From: JBHIBA01 sp046758845
GTDB lineage: Bacteria > UBA8248 > JACPRG01 > G963555815
NCBI GenBank assembly: GCA_046758845.1
Contig: JBHIBA010000037.1
Location: 1 to 23,081, forward strand
Length of the DNA stretch: 23,081 nt
Direction: 5' to 3'
Both the position numbers and the translations under genes were made by a program. Every line of letters begins with the position of its first letter. Positions within the stretch are counted from its first letter, which is position 1. The notes beneath the pieces were generated by a model. The model saw nothing but the letters and a program-made list of their open reading frames with translations, made no database searches and was not told the DNA's origin. Positions 1 through 7,949 of the stretch are shown here, piece after piece.

Positions 1-1
1 G

Positions 2-1108
2 ATTTACGCGGGCGGGGGGGTCATCATTTCCGGCGCGTCGGAGGAGCTTCGCAAGCTGGCGGAGAAGACGCAGATCCCGGTGGCCCTCACGCTGATGGGC
101 CTGGGGGCGCTCCCCGGCGACCATCCCTTGTTCCTGGGCATGCTGGGCATGCACGGGACCGCATACGCCAACTACGCCGTGGCGGCCTGCGACCTGTTGA
201 TTGCGGTGGGGGCCCGCTTCGACGACCGGGTGACGGGGCGGCTCGACGGCTTCGCCCCACACGCCGAGATCGTCCACATCGACATCGACCCGACCTCCAT
301 CAGCAAAAACGTCCAGGTGGACATCCCGGTGGTGGGGGACGCCCGGAACATCCTGCGCGAGCTCAACAAGGTGGCTCCCAAGAAACGATACAAGCGCTGG
401 CTGGACCAGATCCGGCTGTGGAAAGAGGAAAACCCGCTCTCCTACGAGCAGGTGGAGGGGGAGATCAAGCCGCAACAGGCCATCCGCGCGCTTGTCGAAC
501 TTTGCGACGAGGACACCATCGTCACCACCGACGTAGGGCAGCATCAGATGTGGGCGGCCCAGTACTATGCCGTCAAGAAGCCCCGGACCTTCATCTCCTC
601 CGGGGGGCTGGGGACCATGGGGTTCGGATTCCCGGCGGCGATGGGCGCGCAGGTGGCCAAGCCGCACGCCCGGGTCGTGGCCCTGATGGGCGATGGCGGC
701 TTCCAGATGAGCGCCTATGAGCTGGCCACCACCGTGCAATACGACCTGCCGGTGAAGGTCCTGATCATCAACAATTTCTTCTTGGGGATGGTCCGCCAGT
801 GGCAGGACCTGTTCTGGGACCGCCGTTATCTGTTCACCGACCTGAGGGTGAATCCGGACTTCGTCAAGTTGGCCGAGGCGTACGGGGCCAAGGGGGTGGT
901 CATCGACCGGCCCGAGCGTCTGGAGGCGGATTTGAAGGAGGCGCTGGAAGCCCCCGGGCCGATGGTGATCGACTGTCACGTGAGTAGAGAGGAAAACGTT
1001 TTCCCCATGGTGCCGGCCGGAGGCGCCATACGGGAGATGATCGTTTCCGGCGAAGGTCTCAAAAAACCCGGGGGGAGCAAGCGCCGCAAGAAGGTAGGGG
1101 CGGGCTGA
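2..1108 (+). CDS. ilvB: Acetolactate synthase, catalytic (large) subunit, 5'-truncated copy 1
   Basis: ThDP-dependent enzyme that condenses two pyruvates to acetolactate, or pyruvate with 2-ketobutyrate, the first common step of valine/leucine/isoleucine synthesis. The frame is open from base 2, so the gene begins outside the window. About 368 residues are present against a usual 560-580, so the N-terminal ThDP domain with the catalytic Glu is off-window. Visible are the central FAD/Rossmann-like domain (FDDRVTG) and the C-terminal ThDP/Mg domain with VGQHQMWAAQ, the GDGG metal motif followed by NN, and GMVRQWQ, whose Trp is linked in the family to preference for 2-ketobutyrate. The internal GTG at 80 is not the true start. 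It ends 33 nt before a second, clearly diverged ilvB. A basic tail (GGSKRRKK) follows the conserved C-terminus. Confidence 0.95.
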   Translation: MYAGGGVIISGASEELRKLAEKTQIPVALTLMGLGALPGDHPLFLGMLGMHGTAYANYAVAACDLLIAVGARFDDRVTGRLDGFAPHAEIVHIDIDPTSISKNVQVDIPVVGDARNILRELNKVAPKKRYKRWLDQIRLWKEENPLSYEQVEGEIKPQQAIRALVELCDEDTIVTTDVGQHQMWAAQYYAVKKPRTFISSGGLGTMGFGFPAAMGAQVAKPHARVVALMGDGGFQMSAYELATTVQYDLPVKVLIINNFFLGMVRQWQDLFWDRRYLFTDLRVNPDFVKLAEAYGAKGVVIDRPERLEADLKEALEAPGPMVIDCHVSREENVFPMVPAGGAIREMIVSGEGLKKPGGSKRRKKVGAG

Positions 1109-1141
1109 CGCGACCGACCGGCAACCGGGAGGACTCCGACG

Positions 1142-2824
1142 GTGCGGAAGACCGGATCGGAAATCGTCATTGAGGAGCTCAAGGCCCAGGGTGTGGAGGT
1201 CACATTCGGGATGCCGGGGGGCACCATCATGCCTTTCTACGACGCCCTATACGGAAGCGGCATCCGTCACATCCTGATTCGGCACGAGCAGGGGGCGGCC
1301 ATGGCGGCCGACGGATACGCCCGGGCGACGGGCAAGGTGGGCGTTTGCATGGCGACCTCGGGGCCGGGGGCGACCAACCTGTTGACGGGCCTCATGAATT
1401 CTCTGATGGATTCGGTGCCCATCGTGGCCCTGACCGGACAGGTTGCCACCAACATGATCGGCAGTGACGCCTTCCAGGAGGCCGACGTTTACGGGATGAG
1501 CATCCCGTGCACGAAGTACAACTACCTGGTCAAGGATGTCGCCCAGCTGCCCAGTGTCGTCCGCGAGGCCTTCCAGATCGCCCGAACCGGCCGGCCGGGG
1601 CCCGTCCTGATCGACCTGCCCAAGGACATGCAGGTGGGTGTGGCCGACTATGATCCCAATGAAAAGCACGAAACCATGATGGTGCAGTACGAACCCCCGT
1701 TCGAGGTCGACCCGGAAGGCATCGCCCGGATGTGCGAGGTCATCCACAGCGCCCGCAGGCCCATCATCTACGCCGGTCACGGCATCGTCCTGTCCGGGTG
1801 TTCGGATCTCCTTCGCCAGTTCGTCCAGAAGACGCAAATGCCCATCACCACCACCTTGCTCGGGTTGGGGATTTATCCCCTGAAGGACCCCCTCTGCCTG
1901 GGGATGCCGGGGATGCACGGAAGCCACACCGTGAATTACGCCCTGTCGGAGTGCGACTGCTGCATCGCGCTCGGCGTTCGTTTCGACGACCGGGTGACGG
2001 GCGACGTGCGCAAGTTCGCTTCCAAGGCGACCATCTGCCACGTGGAGATCGATGCGGCCGAAATCGGAAAACGCGTCCGGCCCCACATCTCCTTGCATGC
2101 CGATGTGAGCAAGGCCCTCGAGGTTCTCGTCCGGGAGGTGGAGCCCGGGAATTACTCCGCATGGAGGGAGGAGCTGGCCGAGGTGGATCGCCGATACCCC
2201 CTCAAGTACAATTGGGACGGGACCATCAAGCCCCAGTACTTCCTCGAGCAGCTCCACGAGGTGGCGGGCTCCGACATCATCATGACGACCGGCGTCGGCC
2301 AGCACCAGATGTGGGCGGCCCAGTTCTATCCCTTCGACAGGCCCAGGACGTGGCTGACCTCCGGCGGGCTCGGGGCCATGGGCTACGGCCTTCCCGCGGC
2401 CATCGGCGCGCAGATGGCTCATCCCGATAAGCTGGTCATCAACATCGACGGAGACGGCAGCTTCCAGATCAACATCCAGGAGCTGGCAACCATCGACCAG
2501 TACTCGCTGCCCGTGAAGACCATCATCCTGAACAACCAGTACCTGGGGATGGTCCGCCAGTGGCAGGAGTTCTTCTTCGAGAAGCGCTATTCGGAGAGCT
2601 ACTACACCCGGAATCCGGACTTCGCCAAGGTGGCCGAAGGGTTCGGGGTCCGGGGGATGCAGATCAAGGAGGTGGACCAGGTCCGGCCGGTGCTGGAAGA
2701 GGCCCTGGCCCATGACGGGCCCGTGGTGTTGGACGTCTTCATCAAGCAGGAGGAGAACGTCCTGCCGATGGTTCCCTCGGGGGCCGGTTTGATGGAGATG
2801 ATCGAGGAGAATTACGCCGGATGA
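1142..2824 (+). CDS. ilvB: Acetolactate synthase, catalytic (large) subunit, complete copy 2
   Basis: Same reaction as the preceding gene; full length at 560 residues. The GTG start is preceded by GGGAGGA at 1127-1133 with 8-nt spacing. The N-terminal domain has the RHEQGA motif with the catalytic Glu at residue 49 and the TSGPGATNL loop. The middle domain carries RFDDRVTG. The C-terminal domain has VGQHQMWAAQ, GDG at residues 437-439, NN at 464-465 and GMVRQWQ. All ThDP-binding and catalytic motifs are intact, so it should be active. By eye it differs from copy 1 throughout the middle domain, so this looks like an old paralogue pair rather than a recent duplication. Its stop overlaps the following ilvN start by 4 nt (ATGA), which suggests translational coupling. 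Confidence 0.95.
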   Translation: MRKTGSEIVIEELKAQGVEVTFGMPGGTIMPFYDALYGSGIRHILIRHEQGAAMAADGYARATGKVGVCMATSGPGATNLLTGLMNSLMDSVPIVALTGQVATNMIGSDAFQEADVYGMSIPCTKYNYLVKDVAQLPSVVREAFQIARTGRPGPVLIDLPKDMQVGVADYDPNEKHETMMVQYEPPFEVDPEGIARMCEVIHSARRPIIYAGHGIVLSGCSDLLRQFVQKTQMPITTTLLGLGIYPLKDPLCLGMPGMHGSHTVNYALSECDCCIALGVRFDDRVTGDVRKFASKATICHVEIDAAEIGKRVRPHISLHADVSKALEVLVREVEPGNYSAWREELAEVDRRYPLKYNWDGTIKPQYFLEQLHEVAGSDIIMTTGVGQHQMWAAQFYPFDRPRTWLTSGGLGAMGYGLPAAIGAQMAHPDKLVINIDGDGSFQINIQELATIDQYSLPVKTIILNNQYLGMVRQWQEFFFEKRYSESYYTRNPDFAKVAEGFGVRGMQIKEVDQVRPVLEEALAHDGPVVLDVFIKQEENVLPMVPSGAGLMEMIEENYAG

Positions 2825-3327
2825 GGCGGATGCTTTCCATCAAGGTCCGCAACCATCCGGGCGTCCTCTCTCACGTGGCGGGCCTGTTCACGCGGCGGGC
2901 CTTCAACATCGAGAGCATCGCCGCCGGCCCTACCGAGGACCCCACCATCACGCGCATCCACCTGGTGGCCCAGGGGGACGAGCATCGACTCGATCAGGTC
3001 ACCAAGCAAATCCGCAAGTTGATTGACGTCTTGGAGGTCGAGCCCCTCAGCTACGCCGGGGCGGTCACCCGAGAGCTCGTCCTCATCACGGTGTATTCCA
3101 GCCACGAGAACCGGCGGGACATCCTTCTGCTCTGTGAGGCCCTGGGGGCCCGGGTGGTCGACCTTTCCTCCAAGGTCATCACCATCGAGTTCACCGGCAA
3201 TGAGCGCCAGATCAACAACGCCATCCGAATCATGGAGCGGTTCGGCATCAAACAACTGGCCCGCACGGGGATGATCGCCCTTCCTTTCGAGAGCATCGTG
3301 GAAGAGGGGCGGGAGACCATTAGCTGA
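2821..3327 (+). CDS. ilvN: Acetolactate synthase regulatory (small) subunit, copy 1
   Basis: Regulatory subunit (168 aa; E. coli IlvH is 163) that binds the catalytic subunit, raises its activity and confers feedback inhibition by valine. An N-terminal ACT domain (about residues 3-77) contains PGVLSHVAGLF and FNIESI; the C-terminal small-subunit domain (about 83-158) follows. Asn11, Gly14 and Asn29 sit at the same positions as the valine-site residues of E. coli IlvH, so valine sensitivity is expected (inference from alignment by eye). It overlaps the ilvB stop by 4 nt and is followed 4 nt later by a second ilvN. The first strand reads RNHPG rather than the commoner ENxxG, so this is the more divergent of the two copies. 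Confidence 0.93.
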   Translation: MRRMLSIKVRNHPGVLSHVAGLFTRRAFNIESIAAGPTEDPTITRIHLVAQGDEHRLDQVTKQIRKLIDVLEVEPLSYAGAVTRELVLITVYSSHENRRDILLLCEALGARVVDLSSKVITIEFTGNERQINNAIRIMERFGIKQLARTGMIALPFESIVEEGRETIS

Positions 3328-3331
3328 GGGG

Positions 3332-3838
3332 ATGAGCACGGAGGCAAAAAGGCACACCATCGCGATCCTGGTGGAGAACCGGTTCGGCGTGCTGGCGCGG
3401 GTGGCCGGACTGTTCAGCGCCCGGGGGTACAACATCGAAAGTCTTTCCGTCGGTGAAACCCATGACCCGGGCGTTTCCCGGATCACCATCGTCACCACCG
3501 GGGACTCCTTCATCATCGAGCAGATCATCAAACAGCTCCACCGCCTCATCGACATCATCAAGGTCGTCGATCTGACGGGCACCTCCTTCGTGGACCGGGA
3601 GATGGTCCTCATCAAAGTGAACGCCGGTCCCTCCACCCGGGCCGAAGTCCTTCGGATCTCCGATATTTTCCGGGCCAAGGTCGTGGACGTCTCTCCCAAG
3701 ACGTACACCGTCGAGGTGACCGGCGACGAAGGGAAGATCCGGGCGATTTTGGGGATCCTTCGTCCGTTCGGCATCCAGGAAATTGCCCGCACCGGGAAAG
3801 TGGCGCTCTCCCGGGGGATGGTGACGCTCTCGCCATGA
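3332..3838 (+). CDS. ilvN: Acetolactate synthase regulatory (small) subunit, copy 2
   Basis: Second ACT-domain regulatory subunit, 168 aa, in tandem with the first. The ACT domain (about residues 8-82) reads ENRFGVLARVAGLF and GYNIESL, close to the family consensus. Asn16, Gly19 and Asn34 match the E. coli IlvH valine-site residues with a 5-residue N-terminal offset. The C-terminal domain ends in IARTGKVALSRG, the usual IlvN/IlvH ending. The assigned ATG has GAGGGG immediately next to it, too close for an ideal ribosome site; translation may be re-initiation from the upstream ilvN, 4 nt away. It overlaps psd by 4 nt (ATGA). Confidence 0.93.
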   Translation: MSTEAKRHTIAILVENRFGVLARVAGLFSARGYNIESLSVGETHDPGVSRITIVTTGDSFIIEQIIKQLHRLIDIIKVVDLTGTSFVDREMVLIKVNAGPSTRAEVLRISDIFRAKVVDVSPKTYTVEVTGDEGKIRAILGILRPFGIQEIARTGKVALSRGMVTLSP

Positions 3839-4527
3839 GGGAAGGTTTCAAGAACAGGGATCGCCCGCGGTGGGTTTTTCGAAGGCGTCTGCCCGTGGCG
3901 CGGGACGCCGTTCCCTACGTGGCCGTCGGGGCGACCCTCACCCTGGGGGCCGCTTTGGCCGGCTGGGTGGCGGCGTGGCCGCTGGGCCTGCTGACGGGGT
4001 TGGTCGCCTTTTTTTTCCGGGACCCGGAACGGATGCCGCCGCCGGAGCCGAAGGCGGTTCTGGCGCCGGCGGATGGGAAGGTCGTCCAGGTCCTGCGGGA
4101 AGAACACGGCGGCACTCGCGTTAGCATCTTCCTTTCCGTCTTCGATGTCCACATCAACCGGTCCCCGGTGAAAGGGCGCGTGCTCGCAACCGAGTATCAA
4201 GGAGGGAAATTCCTGGCGGCTTTCCGCAACGAGGCCTCGAGCCGGAACGAACAGAACATCATCCGCATCCTCCCAGAGGCGGTCTCTGGACAGACAATGG
4301 GCCAGGTGGTCGTCCGGCAGATCGCGGGCGCGATCGCCCGTCGGATCGTTTGTTGGACGCGAGCCGGGGACGAGCTTCAGGCCGGCGAGCGGCTGGGACT
4401 CATCAAGTTCGGCTCGCGGGTGGACCTGTTGCTTCCGGCGGAGGCCCGCGTCTTTGTCTCCGAGGGCAATCGGGTCCGGGGGGGAGTGGACATCGTCGCC
4501 CGCTGGGAGGAAGCGCATGGGCCGTAG
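3835..4527 (+). CDS. psd: Phosphatidylserine decarboxylase proenzyme, short type
   Basis: Pyruvoyl-dependent enzyme that decarboxylates phosphatidylserine to phosphatidylethanolamine at the inner membrane. At 230 aa it belongs to the short (about 210-230 aa) Psd class. A hydrophobic stretch at residues 26-61 forms one or two membrane segments. Then come FFRDPER, APADGKV (77-83) and DVHINRSP (104-111, with the family His). The self-cleavage motif is FGS at 192-194, so Ser194 should become the pyruvoyl group, giving a large beta chain and a short alpha chain of about 37 residues. It overlaps ilvN by 4 nt and pssA by 11 nt, matching the known psd-pssA pairing: PssA makes the substrate of Psd. 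Confidence 0.95.
   Translation: MREGFKNRDRPRWVFRRRLPVARDAVPYVAVGATLTLGAALAGWVAAWPLGLLTGLVAFFFRDPERMPPPEPKAVLAPADGKVVQVLREEHGGTRVSIFLSVFDVHINRSPVKGRVLATEYQGGKFLAAFRNEASSRNEQNIIRILPEAVSGQTMGQVVVRQIAGAIARRIVCWTRAGDELQAGERLGLIKFGSRVDLLLPAEARVFVSEGNRVRGGVDIVARWEEAHGP
4505..4511 (+). promoter_or_regulatory. Shine-Dalgarno that fixes the pssA start
   Basis: GGGAGGA lies inside the psd coding sequence, 5 nt before the ATG at 4517. It favours that ATG over an in-frame GTG 63 nt upstream, whose extra 21 residues are not typical of the family. Confidence 0.75.
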
Positions 4528-5305
4528 ACGGTATCGGATGCGCCGCAGGCCGGAGCAGGTGCGCCGGGGTGTTCTGTTGGTGCCGAGCCTGTTCACGACG
4601 GCGGCGATGGTGGCGGGGATTTATGCCTTTCTGGCGGCGGTCAATGGATTTCACTACCGGGCGGGGGCGGCCGTCCTCATCGCCATGATCCTCGACGGGC
4701 TGGACGGGCGGATTGCCCGTCTGACGAGCAGCAGCACGCGCTTTGGGATGGAATACGACTCGCTGGCGGACCTGATGGCCTTCGGCGTCGCACCGGCCGC
4801 TCTGCTCTACACCTGGGCGCTTCGTCCTTACGGGAGGATCGGATGGGTCGGGGTGTTTCTGTTCGTCATTTGCGGGGCGTTGCGGCTGGCGCGGTTCAAC
4901 GTCCAGGTGGAGTCGGCCGACAAGGGACGCTTCACCGGATTTCCCATCCCTGCGGCCGCCGGGCTGGTGGCGTCCGCCGTCATGCTGGTGGAGGAATTCA
5001 ACCTCTTCGAAGCCCCCCCGGCGCTGGCGGTGTCCATCCTGGCCTATGTCCTGGCCTTTTTGATGGTGAGCAACGTCCCTTACCGGGACTTTAAGAACGC
5101 CGGATGGAAAGGCCGCAGACCCTTCGACTTGCTGGTGGGTGCGGTTCTGGTGCTGGTGGTGGTGGCCACGTTCCCCCACGTCTCTCTGTTCTTCGGATTG
5201 ACGATCTATGCCCTGTCGGGACCGGCGGAGGGGCTCTTCCACCTGACTCGTCGGTGGCGTCACCAAGAGGAGGCTGAACGGACCGGCCCCCCTCCAAATC
5301 TGTAA
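4517..5305 (+). CDS. pssA: CDP-diacylglycerol--serine O-phosphatidyltransferase
   Basis: Integral membrane enzyme that makes phosphatidylserine from CDP-diacylglycerol and serine, feeding Psd. With the start at 4517 it is 262 aa. The CDP-alcohol phosphatidyltransferase signature is complete: D63-G64, A67-R68, G77, D81 and D85 within the first third, after a basic N-terminus (MGRRRYRMRR) and a first membrane helix (about 18-42). Several further hydrophobic helices follow, including RLARFN typical of bacterial PssA and two C-terminal helices around residues 170-190 and 200-235. The start overlaps the end of psd by 11 nt and has a strong ribosome site. It is the last gene of the ilv-psd-pssA run; a new promoter candidate follows. 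Confidence 0.95.
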   Translation: MGRRRYRMRRRPEQVRRGVLLVPSLFTTAAMVAGIYAFLAAVNGFHYRAGAAVLIAMILDGLDGRIARLTSSSTRFGMEYDSLADLMAFGVAPAALLYTWALRPYGRIGWVGVFLFVICGALRLARFNVQVESADKGRFTGFPIPAAAGLVASAVMLVEEFNLFEAPPALAVSILAYVLAFLMVSNVPYRDFKNAGWKGRRPFDLLVGAVLVLVVVATFPHVSLFFGLTIYALSGPAEGLFHLTRRWRHQEEAERTGPPPNL

Positions 5306-5321
5306 GGCGAGCGCCGACTCC

Positions 5322-5350
5322 TTTACAATCCCTTCGTTTTCCCCTACTAT
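5322..5350 (+). promoter_or_regulatory. Sigma70-like promoter candidate for lptD
   Basis: TTTACA (5322-5327) and TACTAT (5345-5350) are separated by 17 nt, matching 5/6 and 4/6 of the -35 and -10 consensus. The site lies in a locally AT-richer gap after pssA, with transcription expected near 5357. It would give lptD its own transcription. No experimental evidence; two-box matches occur by chance. Confidence 0.45.
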
Positions 5351-5380
5351 CTACCTGAAAGTTCAAAGCTTATAGGGGTT

Positions 5381-5404
5381 GAACCGGCCCCGAAGGGACG
5401 GTTC
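5381..5404 (+). other. Strong hairpin in the pssA-lptD gap (leader structure or terminator)
   Basis: GAACCG (5381-5386) pairs with CGGTTC (5399-5404). After a G/A mismatch an inner CCC/GGG stem closes a CGAA tetraloop. The downstream bases (TTCGTTCTG) are pyrimidine-rich but not a clean T-tract, so it may be a weak terminator for the upstream operon or a structure in the lptD leader. It lies downstream of the promoter candidate at 5322-5350. Confidence 0.4.
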
Positions 5405-5452
5405 TTCGTTCTGTGACCCAGAGGGCAGGAATTCCGAGCGGGCCTGTTCGTC

Positions 5453-7711
5453 GTGAGAAAAATCTACTGGACGGGCGCAGGGATACTATTGGCCTGGGTC
5501 TGGGCGGCGGCGCCGGCATGGGCCCAGGCCCCTTCTAGTAGTGACGGTCCTCCCGCTTCGCGCCTGGAACAACAAACCCTCCCATCGTCCCCCCTGATTC
5601 CTCTGGCGCCCCTTATGCCCCGGACAGCCCAAGGGACTCCCGCGCCCCGGGGAGTCCCTCCGCAGATTCTCCTGCCCGGTGAAGAGACCCGGATCCGGGC
5701 CGATTCCCTGTCCGAGGACGCAGAGCGCCAACTCATCATCGGGCAGGGGTTCGTGGACGTGCAATACATGGGCAACCTTCTTCAGGCGGACCGCGTCCAG
5801 ATTAACGTGGAGACGGGCGAAGGGGTGGCCGAAGGCAATGTGGTCTTCCAGGACAAAGGGAACCGCCTCGTCTGTGACCGGATCGAGTTCAACATCCGAC
5901 GCCAACAGGCCGTCCTGTACGGCGTCCAGGGCGAGCTGGGGCGGCAGTACAGGATTTCCGGAGAGCGGGTCGAGCGTCAGGATGAAAATTCCTACCGCAT
6001 TCAGCAGGGAGCCATCAGCACGTGCACCGACCCGATTCCGGAATGGCAAATTCGTTCCCGTTCCATGGACGTCACGTTGGAGGAATGGGCCTATATCCGC
6101 CAGCCGATGTTCTGGGTGGCGGGCTTCCCGGTGGGTTTCCTTCCCTATTTCGTGGCGCCGGTGAAGACCAAGCGTTCCACCGGATTTCTGGTGCCCACCC
6201 TGGGCGTCAGCGACCGGGACGGATTCAAGTACGACCAGGAGTTCTTCTGGGCGTTTTCCCGATACGCCGACGCCACGTTCGGGGTGGAGTATCGGCAGAA
6301 GCGGGGGTTTATCTCGAAAGCGGGACTCCGCTACCGGCTCAGCTTGACGACCGACGGGTCGGCGGATTTCAAGTACCTGGATGATGACCTGACGGAGGAG
6401 ACGTTTTTCCGCTTGCGGGGGGAACACCGCCAGGAATTCGGCGAGAAGTTCAGGGGGTTCTACCGATTCGAGCAGGTTAACAACCTGGACTTCGACACCA
6501 GCGTGGAAGAAGACCTGGACATCCGCACGCGGCGCGACGTCGAATCCATCGTGGACGTCAGCAAGAACTGGCCCAATTCCTCTTTCCAGGCCCGCGCGCA
6601 GTTCGTGGATTCGGCCGAAGAGACCCGGAAGGACTACTTCCAACGCGCCCCGGATGTCACCTTCAGCTTGAGCCCCAGCACCCGAGAGCTGGGAGCCATC
6701 CCGATCAGCCCTGCCGTCAGCACGTCGGTTGTCCGGTTCAACGCACAGAGAGATGCTCGACTGGACGAAATCTGGCGGCTCGATGCGGCCCCCAGGTTGT
6801 CACTGCCGCTCACGAGCTTGCAGTGGTTCACGCTGACTCCGTTTGTCGAGGGCCGCCTCACGTATTACAGCCGGGGCCGAGAGCCGATGGACCCAAGCCG
6901 AAGAACCGGGGGGTTTTCCCGCGAGCTTTGGTCAGCGGGAATCAACGCCGAGGGCCCCCGGTTGTTCCGCACCTTTTCCCTGGGATTCGAGAACTTCCCC
7001 GCCATCAAGCACCTGACCCAATTGAACATCGGTTATTTCTTCCGCCCGGACATCGATGTGGAGGACCGCAGAAAGATCGTGGAGTTCGACTCCCTCGACT
7101 CCATCGAACGCCAGCACACCCTGTCCTACACCTGGCAGAACAGATTTCCGGCCAAAATCCGCACGGGGCGAGACGTCTTCGAGAGCCGGGAGGTCTTGAG
7201 CGTTTCGATCTCAAACGCCCTGGACATCCGGAAACTCACGGAGGGTGAAGACAGACCCCTGAGCGAGGTGACTTTGCGCGTCGAGTCGAAACCCTTTCGC
7301 CTTTGGCGGATCGGCATCGATACCGCATACAACATCTATGATAAAGAGATCTCCTCTTATGGGTTCAGCCTGGACCTGCGGCAGGGGCGGGAATGGTTTC
7401 TGCGCGATGAGGTCCGGTTCGTCGATCGGAAGGACGGAGAGGAGGACGAGCTGAACCACAACTTCTCCGCCGGCGTCCGTTTCTTGAAAATCTTTTTCCT
7501 GGAGGGCGGGGCCCGGTGGACCGGCGAAGATTCCGAACTCTTGGAGAAGAACATCCGCTTCCGCTACCGGGGATGCTGTTGGGGGTTCACCCTGGAGTTC
7601 CTGGAGCGGGAGGATGAGACCTTGTTCCAGTTCGGTTTCAACCTGGTCGGCCTGATCGGCGATGATGACGCGCCGGTTTTCAAGTTCGGCCGGGCGGTGG
7701 CGAATGAGTGA
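5453..7711 (+). CDS. lptD: LPS-assembly outer-membrane protein LptD
   Basis: Outer-membrane beta-barrel that, with the lipoprotein LptE, inserts LPS into the outer leaflet. 752 aa, near the usual 750-800. A signal peptide is visible: MRK, a hydrophobic core, then AWA with cleavage likely after residue 24. After a Pro-rich linker comes the periplasmic OstA/LptA-like beta-jellyroll (about residues 78-210: IRADSL, GNVVFQDKGNRLVCDRIEF). The barrel begins near 214 with the hallmark run PMFWVAGFPVGFLPYF and KRSTGFLVPTLGVSDRDGF, and ends in GCCWGFTLEF and LFQFGFNLVGL. Only four Cys occur: 141, 191, 708 and 709. The GTG start has only a distant purine-rich site, but the signal peptide begins exactly there. 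It probably starts its own transcript. Confidence 0.93.
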   Translation: MRKIYWTGAGILLAWVWAAAPAWAQAPSSSDGPPASRLEQQTLPSSPLIPLAPLMPRTAQGTPAPRGVPPQILLPGEETRIRADSLSEDAERQLIIGQGFVDVQYMGNLLQADRVQINVETGEGVAEGNVVFQDKGNRLVCDRIEFNIRRQQAVLYGVQGELGRQYRISGERVERQDENSYRIQQGAISTCTDPIPEWQIRSRSMDVTLEEWAYIRQPMFWVAGFPVGFLPYFVAPVKTKRSTGFLVPTLGVSDRDGFKYDQEFFWAFSRYADATFGVEYRQKRGFISKAGLRYRLSLTTDGSADFKYLDDDLTEETFFRLRGEHRQEFGEKFRGFYRFEQVNNLDFDTSVEEDLDIRTRRDVESIVDVSKNWPNSSFQARAQFVDSAEETRKDYFQRAPDVTFSLSPSTRELGAIPISPAVSTSVVRFNAQRDARLDEIWRLDAAPRLSLPLTSLQWFTLTPFVEGRLTYYSRGREPMDPSRRTGGFSRELWSAGINAEGPRLFRTFSLGFENFPAIKHLTQLNIGYFFRPDIDVEDRRKIVEFDSLDSIERQHTLSYTWQNRFPAKIRTGRDVFESREVLSVSISNALDIRKLTEGEDRPLSEVTLRVESKPFRLWRIGIDTAYNIYDKEISSYGFSLDLRQGREWFLRDEVRFVDRKDGEEDELNHNFSAGVRFLKIFFLEGGARWTGEDSELLEKNIRFRYRGCCWGFTLEFLEREDETLFQFGFNLVGLIGDDDAPVFKFGRAVANE

Positions 7712-7741
7712 GAAAAGGACTCGCCCCGGCCTCAAGCCGTC

Positions 7742-7771
7742 TTGACTTGAACGGGAAAGCCGAAGTATCGT
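7742..7771 (+). promoter_or_regulatory. Sigma70-like promoter candidate for the rml-ugd-uxs operon
   Basis: TTGACT (7742-7747, 5/6) and TATCGT (7766-7771, 4/6) with an 18-nt spacer. Transcription would begin near 7778 and leave a 5' leader of about 170 nt before rmlA. Sequence match only. Confidence 0.4.
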
Positions 7772-7900
7772 GTCGGCGCCTGCCCGGGAGGAGGAGACCT
7801 CGGCGGTGCGTTTTGCGGGGGTCGGTGCGGCCGAAGGAATGCAGTCCAGCGAAACGTCTGACGATATCCCTACATAAGAGGCCTTTGATTGGGAAGAGTT

Positions 7901-7936
7901 CTGTCCGCGCCCCCTCGGGGATCCCGTTCCGGACAG
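7901..7936 (+). promoter_or_regulatory. Inverted repeat abutting the rmlA ribosome binding site
   Basis: CTGTCCG (7901-7907) is repeated inverted as CGGACAG (7930-7936), enclosing a second small stem (CCCC-TC-GGGG, 7911-7920). The right arm runs into AGGGGGA (7935-7941), the ribosome site 8 nt before the rmlA GTG, so folding could limit access to it. Regulatory role is inference. Confidence 0.35.
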
Positions 7937-7949
7937 GGGGAATGACTCG

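Larger units (their letters stand above)
7712..7949 (+). other. Intergenic leader between lptD and the rml operon
   Basis: A 238-nt gap with a promoter candidate near its left end and an inverted repeat next to the rmlA ribosome site. An 81-codon frame starting in the lptD stop region spans it, but its very basic, low-complexity product looks like chance. No RNA gene is recognised. Confidence 0.5.

Noticed and set aside
1247..2713. 488-codon open frame on the - strand opposite ilvB copy 2
   Set aside because: Antisense shadow of a GC-rich gene with third-position bias; the product has no domain pattern, while the + strand frame has all acetolactate synthase motifs.
2812..4596. 594-codon open frame on the - strand opposite ilvN/ilvN/psd
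   Set aside because: Spans three well-supported + strand genes and their junctions; low-complexity Arg/Pro/Asp-rich translation, no start signal.
5486..6643. 385-codon open frame on the - strand opposite lptD
   Set aside because: Shadow of the lptD reading frame; no recognisable protein sequence.
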